Shown: piece after piece, positions 33,480 through 42,115 of the stretch
How positions within the stretch are numbered: the first letter of the stretch is position 1
Layout: every line of letters starts with the position of its first letter
DNA from: Natronosalvus vescus
Lineage (GTDB): Archaea > Halobacteriota > Halobacteria > Halobacteriales > Natrialbaceae
Direction of reading: 5' to 3'
NCBI RefSeq assembly: GCF_023973145.1
Contig: NZ_CP099546.1
Location: forward strand, 620,001-684,000
DNA length: 64,000 nucleotides
Notes under the pieces: generated by a model
What the model was told of the DNA's origin: nothing
The model's database searches: none
What the model saw: the letters and a program-made list of their open reading frames with translations, nothing else
Translations under genes and position numbers: made by a program

Positions 33480-34523
33480 TCACTCGAGTTCGCTATCTGG
33501 CTCGACGACGACCTTCCCGAAGCCCTCGCGGTTCTCGAGTAACTCGTGTGCCCGGCCGGTGTCACTCATTGGGAGGACGTCCCTGATCGCAGGTTCGAAG
33601 GTGCCGTCCCAGACGAGGGACATTACGTCGTCGACCTGACCGGGCGTCGCCATCGTCGAGCCCAGAATCGTCAGCTGGTTCCAGAAGATTCGTGGGATGT
33701 CAGTCTGTGGGCTCGGCCCTGCGGTGCCCCCGCAGGTGACCAGCCGGCCGCCCTTGGCGAGGCTCTTGATCGAATCCTGCCAGGTGCCAGCGCCGATGTA
33801 GTCGACGACGACGTCGACCCCGCGTTTGCCGGTCTCGGCGCGTACCCAGTCGGCGAAGTTCTCCTCCTCGTAGTTGACCACGTGGTCGGCCCCGTGCTCT
33901 TCGGCGTAACGAAGCTTCGCCTCGCTCGAGCCCGTCGCGTACACCTCCGCACCGGCGTAGTCGGCGATCTGGAGGGCGGCGTGGCCGACGCCGCCGCTGG
34001 CCCCGAGGACGAGCACCGATTCGCTCGCCGAGAGGTCGGCCCGGTCAATGAGCATCCGCCAGGCCGTCTGGAAGACCAGGGTGCTCGAGGCGGCGGTCGT
34101 CCAGTCGACGTCCGCGGGAACGGGGATCAGGTTGTCCTGGTCGACGGCGGCGTACTCGGCGTGGACGCCGGGGACGTGTTCGCCGACGACGTGGTAGGAG
34201 ACACACAGCGGGTACTGGCCGCGCCGACAGAACTCACACTCGCCACAGGAGACGCCCGCCGACAGCGCGACGTGGTCCCCTTCCGAAAAACGAGTGACGT
34301 TTTCGCCGGTTTCGACGACGACGCCCGCGCCGTCGCTGCCCGGGACGTGGGGCATCTCGAGGTCGAGGCCGGGAAGTCCGCGCCGAACCCAGACGTCGAG
34401 GTGGTTGAGCGCGCCCGCTTTCACGTCGATCAGCACGTCCTCGGGACCGACCGTTGGGTCGGGAACCTCGGCGTACTCGATGACGTCGGTGTCTCCGTGG
34501 CCGGTGAATGTCACGGCGTGCAT
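33480..34523 (-). CDS. zinc-type alcohol dehydrogenase/quinone reductase-like MDR protein
   Basis: A 347-residue medium-chain dehydrogenase/reductase. Domain motifs are GALNHLDVWVRRGLPG and PGSDGAGVVVETGEN, then a structural zinc loop with four Cys (VSCGECEFCRRGQYPLC). The nucleotide site VLVLGASGGVGHAALQIA (GxGGxG-type) follows. The C-terminus FGKVVVEP is usual for the family. Zinc-loop cysteines together with a quinone-oxidoreductase-like coenzyme site are common in this branch, so the substrate class (alcohol, enone or quinone) stays open. AT-rich palindromes lie upstream of its start at 34660-34692. Confidence 0.92.
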   Translation of the reverse strand: MHAVTFTGHGDTDVIEYAEVPDPTVGPEDVLIDVKAGALNHLDVWVRRGLPGLDLEMPHVPGSDGAGVVVETGENVTRFSEGDHVALSAGVSCGECEFCRRGQYPLCVSYHVVGEHVPGVHAEYAAVDQDNLIPVPADVDWTTAASSTLVFQTAWRMLIDRADLSASESVLVLGASGGVGHAALQIADYAGAEVYATGSSEAKLRYAEEHGADHVVNYEEENFADWVRAETGKRGVDVVVDYIGAGTWQDSIKSLAKGGRLVTCGGTAGPSPQTDIPRIFWNQLTILGSTMATPGQVDDVMSLVWDGTFEPAIRDVLPMSDTGRAHELLENREGFGKVVVEPDSELE

Positions 34524-34659
34524 ACACGTGCCATCGGGGTAATCCGTGAAAAACTTCGTGAGACTGGGCGGAGGGGCGGCCGATCACGTCACTCCACCCG
34601 ATTGGCCGATACTGACAGCACGCTCGACCACCACACGAGCATCTAACACTATGATACAA

Positions 34660-34692
34660 ACTATATAGTATCTCAGTATGAAAACTATAGTT
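34660..34692. promoter_or_regulatory. pair of AT-rich palindromes, possible operator
   Basis: Two perfect 10-base palindromes, ACTATATAGT (34660-34669) and AACTATAGTT (34683-34692), have centres 23 bases apart. They lie in the AT-rich gap between the methyltransferase gene and the MDR gene. The spacing of about two helical turns suits two dimers on one DNA face. The bound protein is unknown. Confidence 0.4.
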
Positions 34693-34698
34693 AAGGTT

Positions 34699-35664
34699 TT
34701 AGACTCGAGCCACCGCCAGGATGTGATTCGCCCAGTCGACGACAGCGGGATCCGTCCGGAGCGCGCGAACCGTCTCCGTGACCGCCTCGACGTGGTCGTC
34801 CTCGAGTTCCTCGAGCGGCTGGCGCTCGCCGACGTTCGTCGCGATTCCCTCGAGGCCGACCAGCGCCTGGACGTCGAAGCCGGCGGTTTCGAGGGCGGCC
34901 TCGAGTTCAGCCGCCCGGAAGAAGTGACAGCCGGTAAACTCCGGAGACTCGAGATCGTATTCGCGGGCGAAGGTACGGTCGTAGGTTCCGTCGGCGGCAA
35001 TCGCGTCAACGCCCGGGATGTACTCCGGACTGCGGACGAGATTTTGTAAGACGGCGAGCCGGCTCATCACGGAGATGAACACCGGGCTGTCGGCTCGAGC
35101 GACCCGGCGTAGTTCCGACAGCGCGTGCTCCCGATCGGCTGCCTCGACGATGTGTGAGAGCGGGCCACCGGTACAGCAGACGGCGTCGAATAGGTCTCCC
35201 CGAAAGGGAAGATTTCGGATGTCGCCCCGCTCGACCGTGACGCGGTCGTCGACGCCGTGTTCGTCGGCTTTCGCTCGAGCGATCTCACACTGACGTTCGC
35301 TGATGTCGACGAGTGTCACCTCGTATCCGCGTTCGGCCAGCCAGACCGCGTACCGACCCGCACCGCCACCGGCATCGAGGACGTGGCCGGTTTCGGGCAG
35401 GTACCGGGCGAGGTAGTCCGTCGTCCCCTCGAACTCGAGGTGGCCGCCGAGCGTCGCCTCGAGGCGCTCCCACTCTTCGTGTCCGTACTCGTCGTAGTAG
35501 CGTTCGGGCTCGAGCGTCGCCAGGCTGTTTTCGTCGTGTACGTCGTGTACGTCGCTCGACCGGACGCCATCGCGCCCGTTCGTATTTACCCCGTTGGGCT
35601 CCCTCCCGGACGCTGTTTCGGGATCCGCTTTGGAGGACGATCTCGAGTGAGGCTCCTCGGTCAT
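34699..35664 (-). CDS. SAM-dependent methyltransferase
   Basis: A 321-residue class I methyltransferase. A disordered, charged N-terminal extension of about 50 residues (SSSKADPETASGREPNG) precedes the fold. SAM-binding motif I is VLDAGGGAGRYAVWLAERGY, followed by VTLVDISERQCEIA (acidic end of strand 2) and DLFDAVCCTGGPLSHI (motif for strand 4). The rest forms the cap and the later strands (ISVMSRLAVLQNLVRS, FFRAAELEAALETAGF). Such proteins methylate small molecules; no partner gene identifies the substrate. It is divergent from the PadR regulator gene, 165 bases away. Confidence 0.9.
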   Translation of the reverse strand: MTEEPHSRSSSKADPETASGREPNGVNTNGRDGVRSSDVHDVHDENSLATLEPERYYDEYGHEEWERLEATLGGHLEFEGTTDYLARYLPETGHVLDAGGGAGRYAVWLAERGYEVTLVDISERQCEIARAKADEHGVDDRVTVERGDIRNLPFRGDLFDAVCCTGGPLSHIVEAADREHALSELRRVARADSPVFISVMSRLAVLQNLVRSPEYIPGVDAIAADGTYDRTFAREYDLESPEFTGCHFFRAAELEAALETAGFDVQALVGLEGIATNVGERQPLEELEDDHVEAVTETVRALRTDPAVVDWANHILAVARV

Positions 35665-35797
35665 ACGAACGTGTCAAACGGGACACGACAAGTAGACACT
35701 GGTTGTGTGGCCTTCGTTAGCACGTCACGGCTGTCGATAGCCACCGCCGCAAGCGTCCGTGTCACGCCGTCTCGTGGGGATTTCCGTGACCGAAACC

Positions 35798-35806
35798 CTT
35801 TATGTA
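35798..35806 (+). promoter_or_regulatory. TATA box of PadR gene
   Basis: CTTTATGTA is centred about 28 bases ahead of ATG 35830, giving a leaderless or nearly leaderless transcript. PadR proteins often repress themselves, so an operator near here is possible. Confidence 0.55.
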
Positions 35807-35829
35807 CGCCGGTTTTAATCGTGAACAAC

Positions 35830-36351
35830 ATGCGGAAAAGTGGGCCGCCAAAAGGACTTATCGCGTATCTCGTCCTCGAGTTGCTCGAGGAGAAACCGCG
35901 GTACGGCTACGAGATTCTCAAAGAAATTCGCGACATCAGCGGCGGTCATTGGGAGCCATCGTATGGCTCCGTCTACCCGATTCTGTACAAGTTCGAGGAG
36001 AAGGGATGGGCTGAACGGATCGAACGCGAGGACGAACCCGACAGGAAGTACTTCGAACTCACGCCGGAGGGCCAGGTCGAACTCGAGGAACGACGCGAGT
36101 CGAGCGCCGAGAAAGCCAGGGACTTCGCGGACGTCATCCTGGGCTTTTTCCACGTCTACGCCGCCTTCTCGACCGACGAGCGCTTCGAGGTACCCGAACT
36201 CGAGGACGAGTGGCGCTTCAACGAGGAGTTCAGCGCCTGGGTCGTCGAACAGGTCGTGCGTCACCACGAGTACTACTTCGACACCGAGTTCGAGCGCATC
36301 GAGGACACCCCCGAGGAGTTCTACGAGCGCCACGGCGTCGACGACGAGTAA
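35830..36351 (+). CDS. PadR-family transcriptional regulator
   Basis: A 173-residue regulator. The winged-helix PadR N-terminal domain (about 1-90) has GLIAYLVLELLEEKPRYGYE, ILKEIRDISGGHWEPSYGSVYP and the wing YFELTPEGQVELEER. The C-terminal part (about 95-173) is helical and acidic (DFADVILGFFHVYAAFSTDE) and would form the dimer. The frame is open upstream by 191 codons, but the domain begins at ATG 35830 and the TATA box agrees (GTG 35821 is a weaker alternative). PadR proteins usually control nearby genes. The divergent methyltransferase and the downstream dehydrogenase are the first candidates. Confidence 0.93.
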   Translation: MRKSGPPKGLIAYLVLELLEEKPRYGYEILKEIRDISGGHWEPSYGSVYPILYKFEEKGWAERIEREDEPDRKYFELTPEGQVELEERRESSAEKARDFADVILGFFHVYAAFSTDERFEVPELEDEWRFNEEFSAWVVEQVVRHHEYYFDTEFERIEDTPEEFYERHGVDDE

Positions 36352-36460
36352 GTTGGATGGCCTCGGGGCGTGACTGCTCCGCCAGGAATTCTCGTCATCG
36401 GACAACCGCGCGAGCCCCACACATACCTATTAGTCTGTCTGGCCTGAGCACACAGCTAGG

Positions 36461-37372
36461 ATGTCTGCACAGACGATCGGATTCATCGGACTTGGAATCA
36501 TGGGCCTACCGATGGCTCGCAACCTCATCGATGCAGGGCACGACGTCGTCGGGCACAACCGCTCGAGCGACCCGACTGCGGAACTCGTCGCGTACGGCGG
36601 CGAAGACGGTGGCTCGCCCGCGGGCGTCGCGGAACGGAGCGACGTCGTCCTGCTGTGTCTCCCCGACTCGCCCGACGTCGAGAACATCGTCCTCGGCGAG
36701 GGAAACGAAGCGAACCCCGTCATCGACGGCGTGAGCGAGGGGATGACGGTGATCGACCACTCGACCATCTCGCCGACCGTCGCGGAAGCCGTCGCCGACC
36801 GCCTGGCCAAGGAGGGGGTCAGCATGCTCGACGCACCCATCTCCGGGGGCGAACAGGGCGCGATCGACGGCACGCTCTCGATCATGGTCGGTGGTGAGGA
36901 GTCGACGCTTGAAGCCCACCGCGAGGTACTCGAGGCGATGGGTGAGACGGTCACCCACTGTGGCCCCAGTGGGGCTGGCCAGACGACCAAAGCCTGCAAC
37001 CAGATCGTCGTCTCCGCACAGATGGTCGGCGTCAGCGAGGCGCTCGTCTTCGCGGAGAAAGCGGGGGCCGACCTCGAGGCCGTCGTCGACGCGATCAGCG
37101 GCGGCGCGGCGGGTTGTTGGACGCTCGACAACCGTGCGCCGAATATGATTACGGGCGACTTCGACCCGGGCTTCTTCGCCGAATATCAGTACAAGGATCT
37201 CCGCATCGCAACCGCGGCGGGCGAGGAGTTCGGCGCGCCGATCCCCCAGACGTCGGTCGCCCACGAACTGTACAAGACGATGGTCGAAAACGATATGGGG
37301 CGAGACGACAACTCCGGCGTGATGCAGGTACTCGAGCTGATGGCCGGGACGGAGGCTCGTATCGACGACTAA
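36461..37372 (+). CDS. 3-hydroxyisobutyrate dehydrogenase family oxidoreductase
   Basis: A 303-residue beta-hydroxyacid dehydrogenase. The Rossmann start is IGFIGLGIMGLPMARNLIDAG. The substrate-site motif follows in MLDAPISGGEQGAIDGTLSI, and the catalytic Lys lies in GAGQTTKACNQIVVSAQMVG. The C-terminal helical domain holds KDLRIATAAGEEFGAPIPQT. The family includes tartronate semialdehyde reductase and hydroxyisobutyrate dehydrogenase; the sequence alone does not decide. NAD(P) preference is likewise unclear. It follows the PadR gene by 109 bases with its own weak TATA-like CTATTA near 36427. Confidence 0.92.
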   Translation: MSAQTIGFIGLGIMGLPMARNLIDAGHDVVGHNRSSDPTAELVAYGGEDGGSPAGVAERSDVVLLCLPDSPDVENIVLGEGNEANPVIDGVSEGMTVIDHSTISPTVAEAVADRLAKEGVSMLDAPISGGEQGAIDGTLSIMVGGEESTLEAHREVLEAMGETVTHCGPSGAGQTTKACNQIVVSAQMVGVSEALVFAEKAGADLEAVVDAISGGAAGCWTLDNRAPNMITGDFDPGFFAEYQYKDLRIATAAGEEFGAPIPQTSVAHELYKTMVENDMGRDDNSGVMQVLELMAGTEARIDD

Positions 37373-37536
37373 CGGCGATCCAAGGGGCCTGTCCCCTTTT
37401 GGCACTCGATGTATCATTCATACTGTGAAAATAGCTAACATATGGCATGGCGTATTACTGGTGAGCGTTCTTCGTAAATCGGCGCACCCAAACGGTGCCC
37501 GTATCGACAGATGCTCCTCGTTACAGAGAGGCAACC

Positions 37537-37947
37537 ATGGCAAAAGCAACAACACCAGACGTTGAACAACTCATGAATGACTACTTTGACTTGCGGAACG
37601 GAGATCTCTCGAAGTTGAACGTGCTTTCTGAATCGTTCACATTTTATCTCCCAATCGACGAGATCCACGGCCGGGACGCAGCCGAAGCGATGCAGCACGA
37701 GCAGGAGACGGCGTTCCCCGATTTCGAGCTGACCGTAGACGATATGCTCGTCAGCGATGACATCGCCATGTGGGAGTGGACGGTGGCGGGCACACACGAG
37801 GGGGAATGGCAGGGTATCCCGTCGACCGGCCGTGAAGTGGAATTCAAGGGAATATCGAAATCAGTGATTTCGGACGGCAAAATCCAGGAAAACTGGGCGT
37901 ACTTCGACTCCCAATCTCTCATGGATCAACTCGGTGTCACCGAGTAG
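37537..37947 (+). CDS. SnoaL-like/NTF2-fold protein
   Basis: A 136-residue protein of the SnoaL-like polyketide-cyclase/ester-cyclase superfamily. The fold pattern is an N-terminal helix (VEQLMNDYFDLRNGDLSKLN), then alternating strands. FPDFELTVDDMLVSDDIAMW and TVAGTHEGEWQGIPSTGREV are hallmark segments, and the chain ends NWAYFDSQSLMDQLGVTE. ATG 37537 is used because the helix begins there. The cleft of such proteins binds small hydrophobic ligands, sometimes with enzyme activity. A second family member lies at 41.5-41.9 kb, so these are paralogues rather than a tandem pair. Confidence 0.87.
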   Translation: MAKATTPDVEQLMNDYFDLRNGDLSKLNVLSESFTFYLPIDEIHGRDAAEAMQHEQETAFPDFELTVDDMLVSDDIAMWEWTVAGTHEGEWQGIPSTGREVEFKGISKSVISDGKIQENWAYFDSQSLMDQLGVTE

Positions 37948-38198
37948 CGCCCGTAGTTTTTCTTTCGGCCGCCCGCCCGTCAGTTTCGTCATGCATCGTG
38001 AATTCCTATTTAGCAACGTGTCTCGAGCAGGTTTTCCGGTTTCAATCGATACAGTCCTTCGTCGTTTGCTACAGCCTAACCCTTCGCCTTTGAGGCGTCA
38101 GGCAGGTTGAGGCATTGTGAAGAACACCGTTTCTCCCACCTCGAGTCGAACAGTAGTTGTTCGAAAATGAACTCAGTAGTGACTCGAGTTCGCTCCGG

Positions 38199-39872
38199 TC
38201 AGTCGTGTCTAAATGACCGCTGACCCGTGAACACCATCGCCATCCCGTGTTCGTCCGCTGCCTCGATCACGTCGTCGTCGTTGACCGAGCCACCGGGCTG
38301 GATCACCGCTTCGATGCCCGCCTCCGCGGCCGCCTCGAGGCCGTCCGGGAACGGGAAGAAGGCATCGGAGGCCATCACGGCCCCCTCCGCGGACTTGCTT
38401 TCGGCGTGCTCCTCGGCTTTCATCGCCGCCAATCGAACCGCGTCGACGCGGGAGACCTGTCCCATGCCGATGCCGACGGTTTCCGTTCCCGTCGCAAAGA
38501 GGATTCCGTTCGATTTGACGTGCTTGAGCGTCTGCCACGCGAACACCATCGACTCGAGTTGTTCGTCGGTGGGTTCGTGCTCGGTGACGACCTCGAGGTC
38601 GTCGACGGTTACCCGCTGGCCGTCGCGCTCCTGGACGAGTCGGCCGCCGACGATGGGTTTCTCGGTGAAGCGTTCGGTGGGGGTCTCGAGTGCTCGCGGC
38701 GAACTGCCGCTCGCTCGTTCCGAGGCGCGTAGCGCCTCGCGCCCAACGTCGAGCACGCGCAGGTTCTTTTTTTCGCACAGGATCTCGAGTGCCTCGTCTG
38801 TGTAGCCAGGGGCGACGACGACCTCCTTGAACGAGTCGATGATGGCCTCGGCCGTCTCGGCGTCACACTCGCGGTTGAGCGCGACGATGCCGCCGAAGGC
38901 GCTCATCGGGTCGGTCGAGAGCGCGCGGTCGTACGCCTCCGACAGCGTGTTGGCGGTGGCACAGCCGGCGGGATTGGTGTGTTTGATCACCGCGGCAGCG
39001 GGCTCGTCGAACTCCTTGATCAGATTGAGCGCGCCGTCGGCGTCGTTGTAGTTGTTGTAGCTGAGCGCTTTTGCTCCCTCGTTCAACTGGTTTGCGTGGA
39101 CGACGGAGGCCTCCTCGCAGGTGTAGTCGGCGTAGACGGCCGCGTTCTGGTGAGGGTTCTCGCCGTAGCGGAGGGTGTCCAGTCGGTCGCTCGAGGTGAG
39201 TCGCCGTGCTGGCAGGCCCTCGTCCTCGTCGGCATCGTCCGCGTCGACTGTAACCTCGCCGGCCTCGAGATCAACGTCGACAACGTCCTCTGCGAACCAC
39301 TTCACTGCTCGCGGGTACGCGCGGAACTCGCCCTCGTAGAGGACGCGCTCTTTGAGCGCCTCCGTGGTGTCACCGTCGTAGACGGGAATCGGTTCCTGGG
39401 TGACGATCGGGCCGCCGTCGACTTCGCCTTCGATCACGTTTCCGTCTCCGTCGGTCGCGTCGGTGACGACGTGTACGGTACAGCCCGTCACGGAAACGCC
39501 AGCCTCGAGGGCGTCGCCCCAGGCGTCCATCCCTGGGAACGCCGGCAGGAGTGAGGGGTGAACGTTCAGTGTCGTCGGCTGGGCCTCGAGGAATGTCTCG
39601 GAGAGGATCCGCATGTAGCCGTCGAGACAGACCAGGTCGTAGTCGTAGTCAACGAGGGCGGCGGTGACGGCCTCTTCGTGTTCCTGGCGGCTCATTTCGT
39701 CCTCGAGCGAGACGACTTCGGTCGGAATCCCGCGGTCAGCCGCGTCATCGAGCACGGGTGCGGCCGCGTTGTTCGTGAGGATCACGGCGACCTCCGCACC
39801 GCCAGGCGCTCGATCGGCGATATTCAGCAAATTGCGTCCGCGGTTCCCGGCCAATCCGGCGAGTCGTGTCAT
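38199..39872 (-). CDS. purNH: PurN-PurH fusion: GAR formyltransferase + AICAR formyltransferase
   Basis: A 557-residue purine biosynthesis fusion. Residues about 1-205 are a PurN-type glycinamide ribonucleotide formyltransferase (ILTNNAAAPVLDDAADRGIP, TLNVHPSLLPAFPGMDAW, VTGCTVHVVTD). After an acidic linker (DADDADEDEG), residues about 225-557 are the AICAR formyltransferase half of PurH. It shows LRYGENPHQNAAVYAD, LSYNNYNDADGALNL, IKHTNPAGCAT and DAFFPFPDGLEAAAEAG. The IMP cyclohydrolase half of bacterial PurH is absent, as expected where archaeal PurO does that step. ATG 39872 starts the PurN domain. It is divergent from purB, sharing a 167-base control region. Confidence 0.95.
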   Translation of the reverse strand: MTRLAGLAGNRGRNLLNIADRAPGGAEVAVILTNNAAAPVLDDAADRGIPTEVVSLEDEMSRQEHEEAVTAALVDYDYDLVCLDGYMRILSETFLEAQPTTLNVHPSLLPAFPGMDAWGDALEAGVSVTGCTVHVVTDATDGDGNVIEGEVDGGPIVTQEPIPVYDGDTTEALKERVLYEGEFRAYPRAVKWFAEDVVDVDLEAGEVTVDADDADEDEGLPARRLTSSDRLDTLRYGENPHQNAAVYADYTCEEASVVHANQLNEGAKALSYNNYNDADGALNLIKEFDEPAAAVIKHTNPAGCATANTLSEAYDRALSTDPMSAFGGIVALNRECDAETAEAIIDSFKEVVVAPGYTDEALEILCEKKNLRVLDVGREALRASERASGSSPRALETPTERFTEKPIVGGRLVQERDGQRVTVDDLEVVTEHEPTDEQLESMVFAWQTLKHVKSNGILFATGTETVGIGMGQVSRVDAVRLAAMKAEEHAESKSAEGAVMASDAFFPFPDGLEAAAEAGIEAVIQPGGSVNDDDVIEAADEHGMAMVFTGQRSFRHD

Positions 39873-40039
39873 ACTGGAGGTGCCGACTGCGAACGGCAAA
39901 GTGGTTGCGGTCTCGAGCGAGAATATGTGCACAAATGTGTATAAATACCTGGGTGATGTGGCTCGAAAGGACAATCGATGTGCACGGGTGTGGAACGAAA
40001 TCCGACACGCTTTTGCACACTGCTGGTGCACCCACGGAC
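39873..40039. promoter_or_regulatory. divergent purNH/purB promoter with three GTGCAC sites
   Basis: The 167-base gap contains TATAAATA (39940-39947), usable in both directions. GTGCAC cores lie at 39927-39932 (within TGTGCACA), 39980-39985 and 40026-40031 (within GGTGCACC), with a related TTTGCACAC at 40012. Three copies of a six-base palindrome in so short a region suggest a shared regulator site, possibly for purine control. This is inference from sequence only. Confidence 0.5.
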
Positions 40040-41425
40040 ATGACCGACACGCACGCGCTGTACGCCGTCTCGCCGCTCGACGGCCGCTACGGCTCCCGGA
40101 CGGAACCGCTGGCTCCCTACGCGAGCGAGGCCGCGCTCATGCGCGCTCGCGTCCGCGTCGAAGTCGAGTATCTGATCGCGCTGGCCGACCTCGAGGCGAC
40201 GCCCCTCGAACTCGACGCCGACGACCGATCCCACCTTCGCGGGCTGTACGAGGACTTCGACGAAGCGGACGCCCAGCTCGTCAAGACGCTCGAGACGGAG
40301 GGGTACGCGGGCTTCGACGCGACCAACCACGACGTCAAGGCCGTCGAGTACTTCGTCCGTCACCGTCTGCCCGAGGGGAGCGACGCCTCGGCGTGGATTC
40401 ACTTCGGGCTGACCAGCGAGGACGTGAACAACCTCGCCCACCGCCTGCTGGTTCGCGGGGCCGTTGAGGACGTCGTCCTGCCGGCGCTGTTCGAGGTGCG
40501 CGACACGCTCGCGGAGATGGCCCGAACCTACCGGGACGTGCCGATGCTGGCACGAACGCACGGCCAGCCGGCCACCCCCACGACGTTCGGGAAAGAATGC
40601 GCGGTGTACGCGGCGCGTCTCGGTCGGGCCACCGGCCGCGTGTCGACGGCGACCGACGCCCTCTCGGGCAAACTCGCCGGTGCCTCCGGCACGTACGCGG
40701 CCCACATCGCCGCCTATCCAGACGTCGAATGGCGGGCGTTCGCCCGCGAGTTCGTTACGGGGCTGGGTCTCGAGTTCACGTCCCTGTCGACGCAGGTCAA
40801 CCCCTGTGACGACCTGGCGGCGGTCTTCGACGCCCTCCGGGGGGCGAACAACGTCCTGCTCGACCTCGACCTCGATATCTGGCTGTACGTCTCCGATAGC
40901 TACCTCGGCCAGGAGGCTGTCGCGGGCGAGACAGGATCGTCGACGATGCCCCACAAGGTGAACCCCATCGACTTCGAGAACAGCGAGGGGAACCTCTCGA
41001 AGGCCAACGCCGACCTCACCTTCCTCGCCGACTACATCACGACCTCCCGACTCCAGCGAGATCTCTCGGATTCGACGGTCAAACGCAACATCGGCGCCGC
41101 CTTCGCCCACTGTCTCATCGGGTACACCAAGACCCAGGCCGGCCTCGAGAAGGTCGTCCCCAACGAGCACGTCGTGCGCGAGGAGTTACAGAACACGCCA
41201 GCGATCATCGGCGAAGCCGTCCAGACGATCCTTCGCCGTGAGGGCCAGGACGACGCCTACGAGCAGGTGAAGGAACTCACTCGCGGCCGGGAGGTCTCCC
41301 TCGAGGACTTTCGTGACCTCTTCGACGACCTCGACGTGAGCGAGGACGTCCGTGAGGAGCTACGGGCGCTGACGCCGGAAACCTACGTCGGCGTTGCGAG
41401 CGAGTTAGTCGACGACCTCGAGTAG
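40040..41425 (+). CDS. purB: adenylosuccinate lyase
   Basis: A 461-residue enzyme acting twice in purine synthesis: cleavage of SAICAR and of adenylosuccinate. Features are LYAVSPLDGRYGSRTEPLAP at the start, then DVKAVEYFVRH and IHFGLTSEDVNNLAH. The His-bearing LARTHGQPATPTTFGKE and the fumarase-superfamily signature GSSTMPHKVNPIDFENSEGN follow. It is a homotetrameric enzyme in the family. ATG 40040 is chosen because family homology begins there, although the frame is open further upstream. Divergent from purNH, so two purine steps are controlled from one intergenic region. Confidence 0.97.
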   Translation: MTDTHALYAVSPLDGRYGSRTEPLAPYASEAALMRARVRVEVEYLIALADLEATPLELDADDRSHLRGLYEDFDEADAQLVKTLETEGYAGFDATNHDVKAVEYFVRHRLPEGSDASAWIHFGLTSEDVNNLAHRLLVRGAVEDVVLPALFEVRDTLAEMARTYRDVPMLARTHGQPATPTTFGKECAVYAARLGRATGRVSTATDALSGKLAGASGTYAAHIAAYPDVEWRAFAREFVTGLGLEFTSLSTQVNPCDDLAAVFDALRGANNVLLDLDLDIWLYVSDSYLGQEAVAGETGSSTMPHKVNPIDFENSEGNLSKANADLTFLADYITTSRLQRDLSDSTVKRNIGAAFAHCLIGYTKTQAGLEKVVPNEHVVREELQNTPAIIGEAVQTILRREGQDDAYEQVKELTRGREVSLEDFRDLFDDLDVSEDVREELRALTPETYVGVASELVDDLE

Positions 41426-41467
41426 TGATCTCTGCAAAAAAGACGATTCAGGCCTCCAAGAGGGGAT

Positions 41468-41932
41468 TCAGGCCTTCATCTTTGTGATTTCGTCCATCGG
41501 TGGGAGGATACCGAGTTGCTGGAGGAACTCCAGATTGTCGGATTCCGCCCACCGTTCGACGATCAATCCGTCCTCGAGGCGCATCCATACCATGTTCGAC
41601 CCGGACACCTGTTTCCCCGTCGGTTCCATGCCGCCGTACGATCCATCGTTCGTTCCCTCGAACGTGAAGCGAACGGCGACCGTCTCGTCCTCGGCGATCA
41701 TCTCCTCGATCGTCACCATCGCATCGGGGAACGCGTTGCGTGCGCTCTCGACGTGACGGACGAATCCCTCGAAGCCCCTCGCCTCCTCGGGAGTGAGCGT
41801 CTCGTCCGAGACCGGGTCGTGATTGACGACGGTCTCCGCGATTAGCTCGTCGAGCAGTTCGGTTCGTCCCCTGTTGAAGGCTTCTTCGTAGTACCGCCGT
41901 ACGACCTCCATGTTCTTCGCTGGTGTAGCCAT
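41468..41932 (-). CDS. SnoaL-like ester cyclase family protein
   Basis: A 154-residue NTF2-fold protein. It starts KNMEVVRRYYEEAFNRGRTE, has VVNHDPVSDETLTPEEARGF and RNAFPDAMVTIEEMIAEDET, then VAVRFTFEGTNDGSYGGMEP. It ends IVERWAESDNLEFLQQLGIL. This order is the classic SnoaL-like/ester cyclase pattern (COG5485-like). ATG 41932 is preferred to the upstream TTG. It converges with purB across a 42-base gap and has a TATA-like GATATATT about 50 bases upstream. Biological substrate unknown. Confidence 0.88.
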   Translation of the reverse strand: MATPAKNMEVVRRYYEEAFNRGRTELLDELIAETVVNHDPVSDETLTPEEARGFEGFVRHVESARNAFPDAMVTIEEMIAEDETVAVRFTFEGTNDGSYGGMEPTGKQVSGSNMVWMRLEDGLIVERWAESDNLEFLQQLGILPPMDEITKMKA

Positions 41933-42115
41933 AGCCAACTCACCGATGGACTCTACGCTTCATAACAGGTTAATGTATTCTGAAATATATCCGGTCGGTC
42001 AGCGAAACCGGAGCGTCGCCCGGCCACCGTCACAAAAGCAGCGGGTTGCTTTCCACAGGCATGTGGAACACGGTCTCCAGCCCGAGTGCGGTGCGTACCG
42101 AGCAGCGCGGACGAA

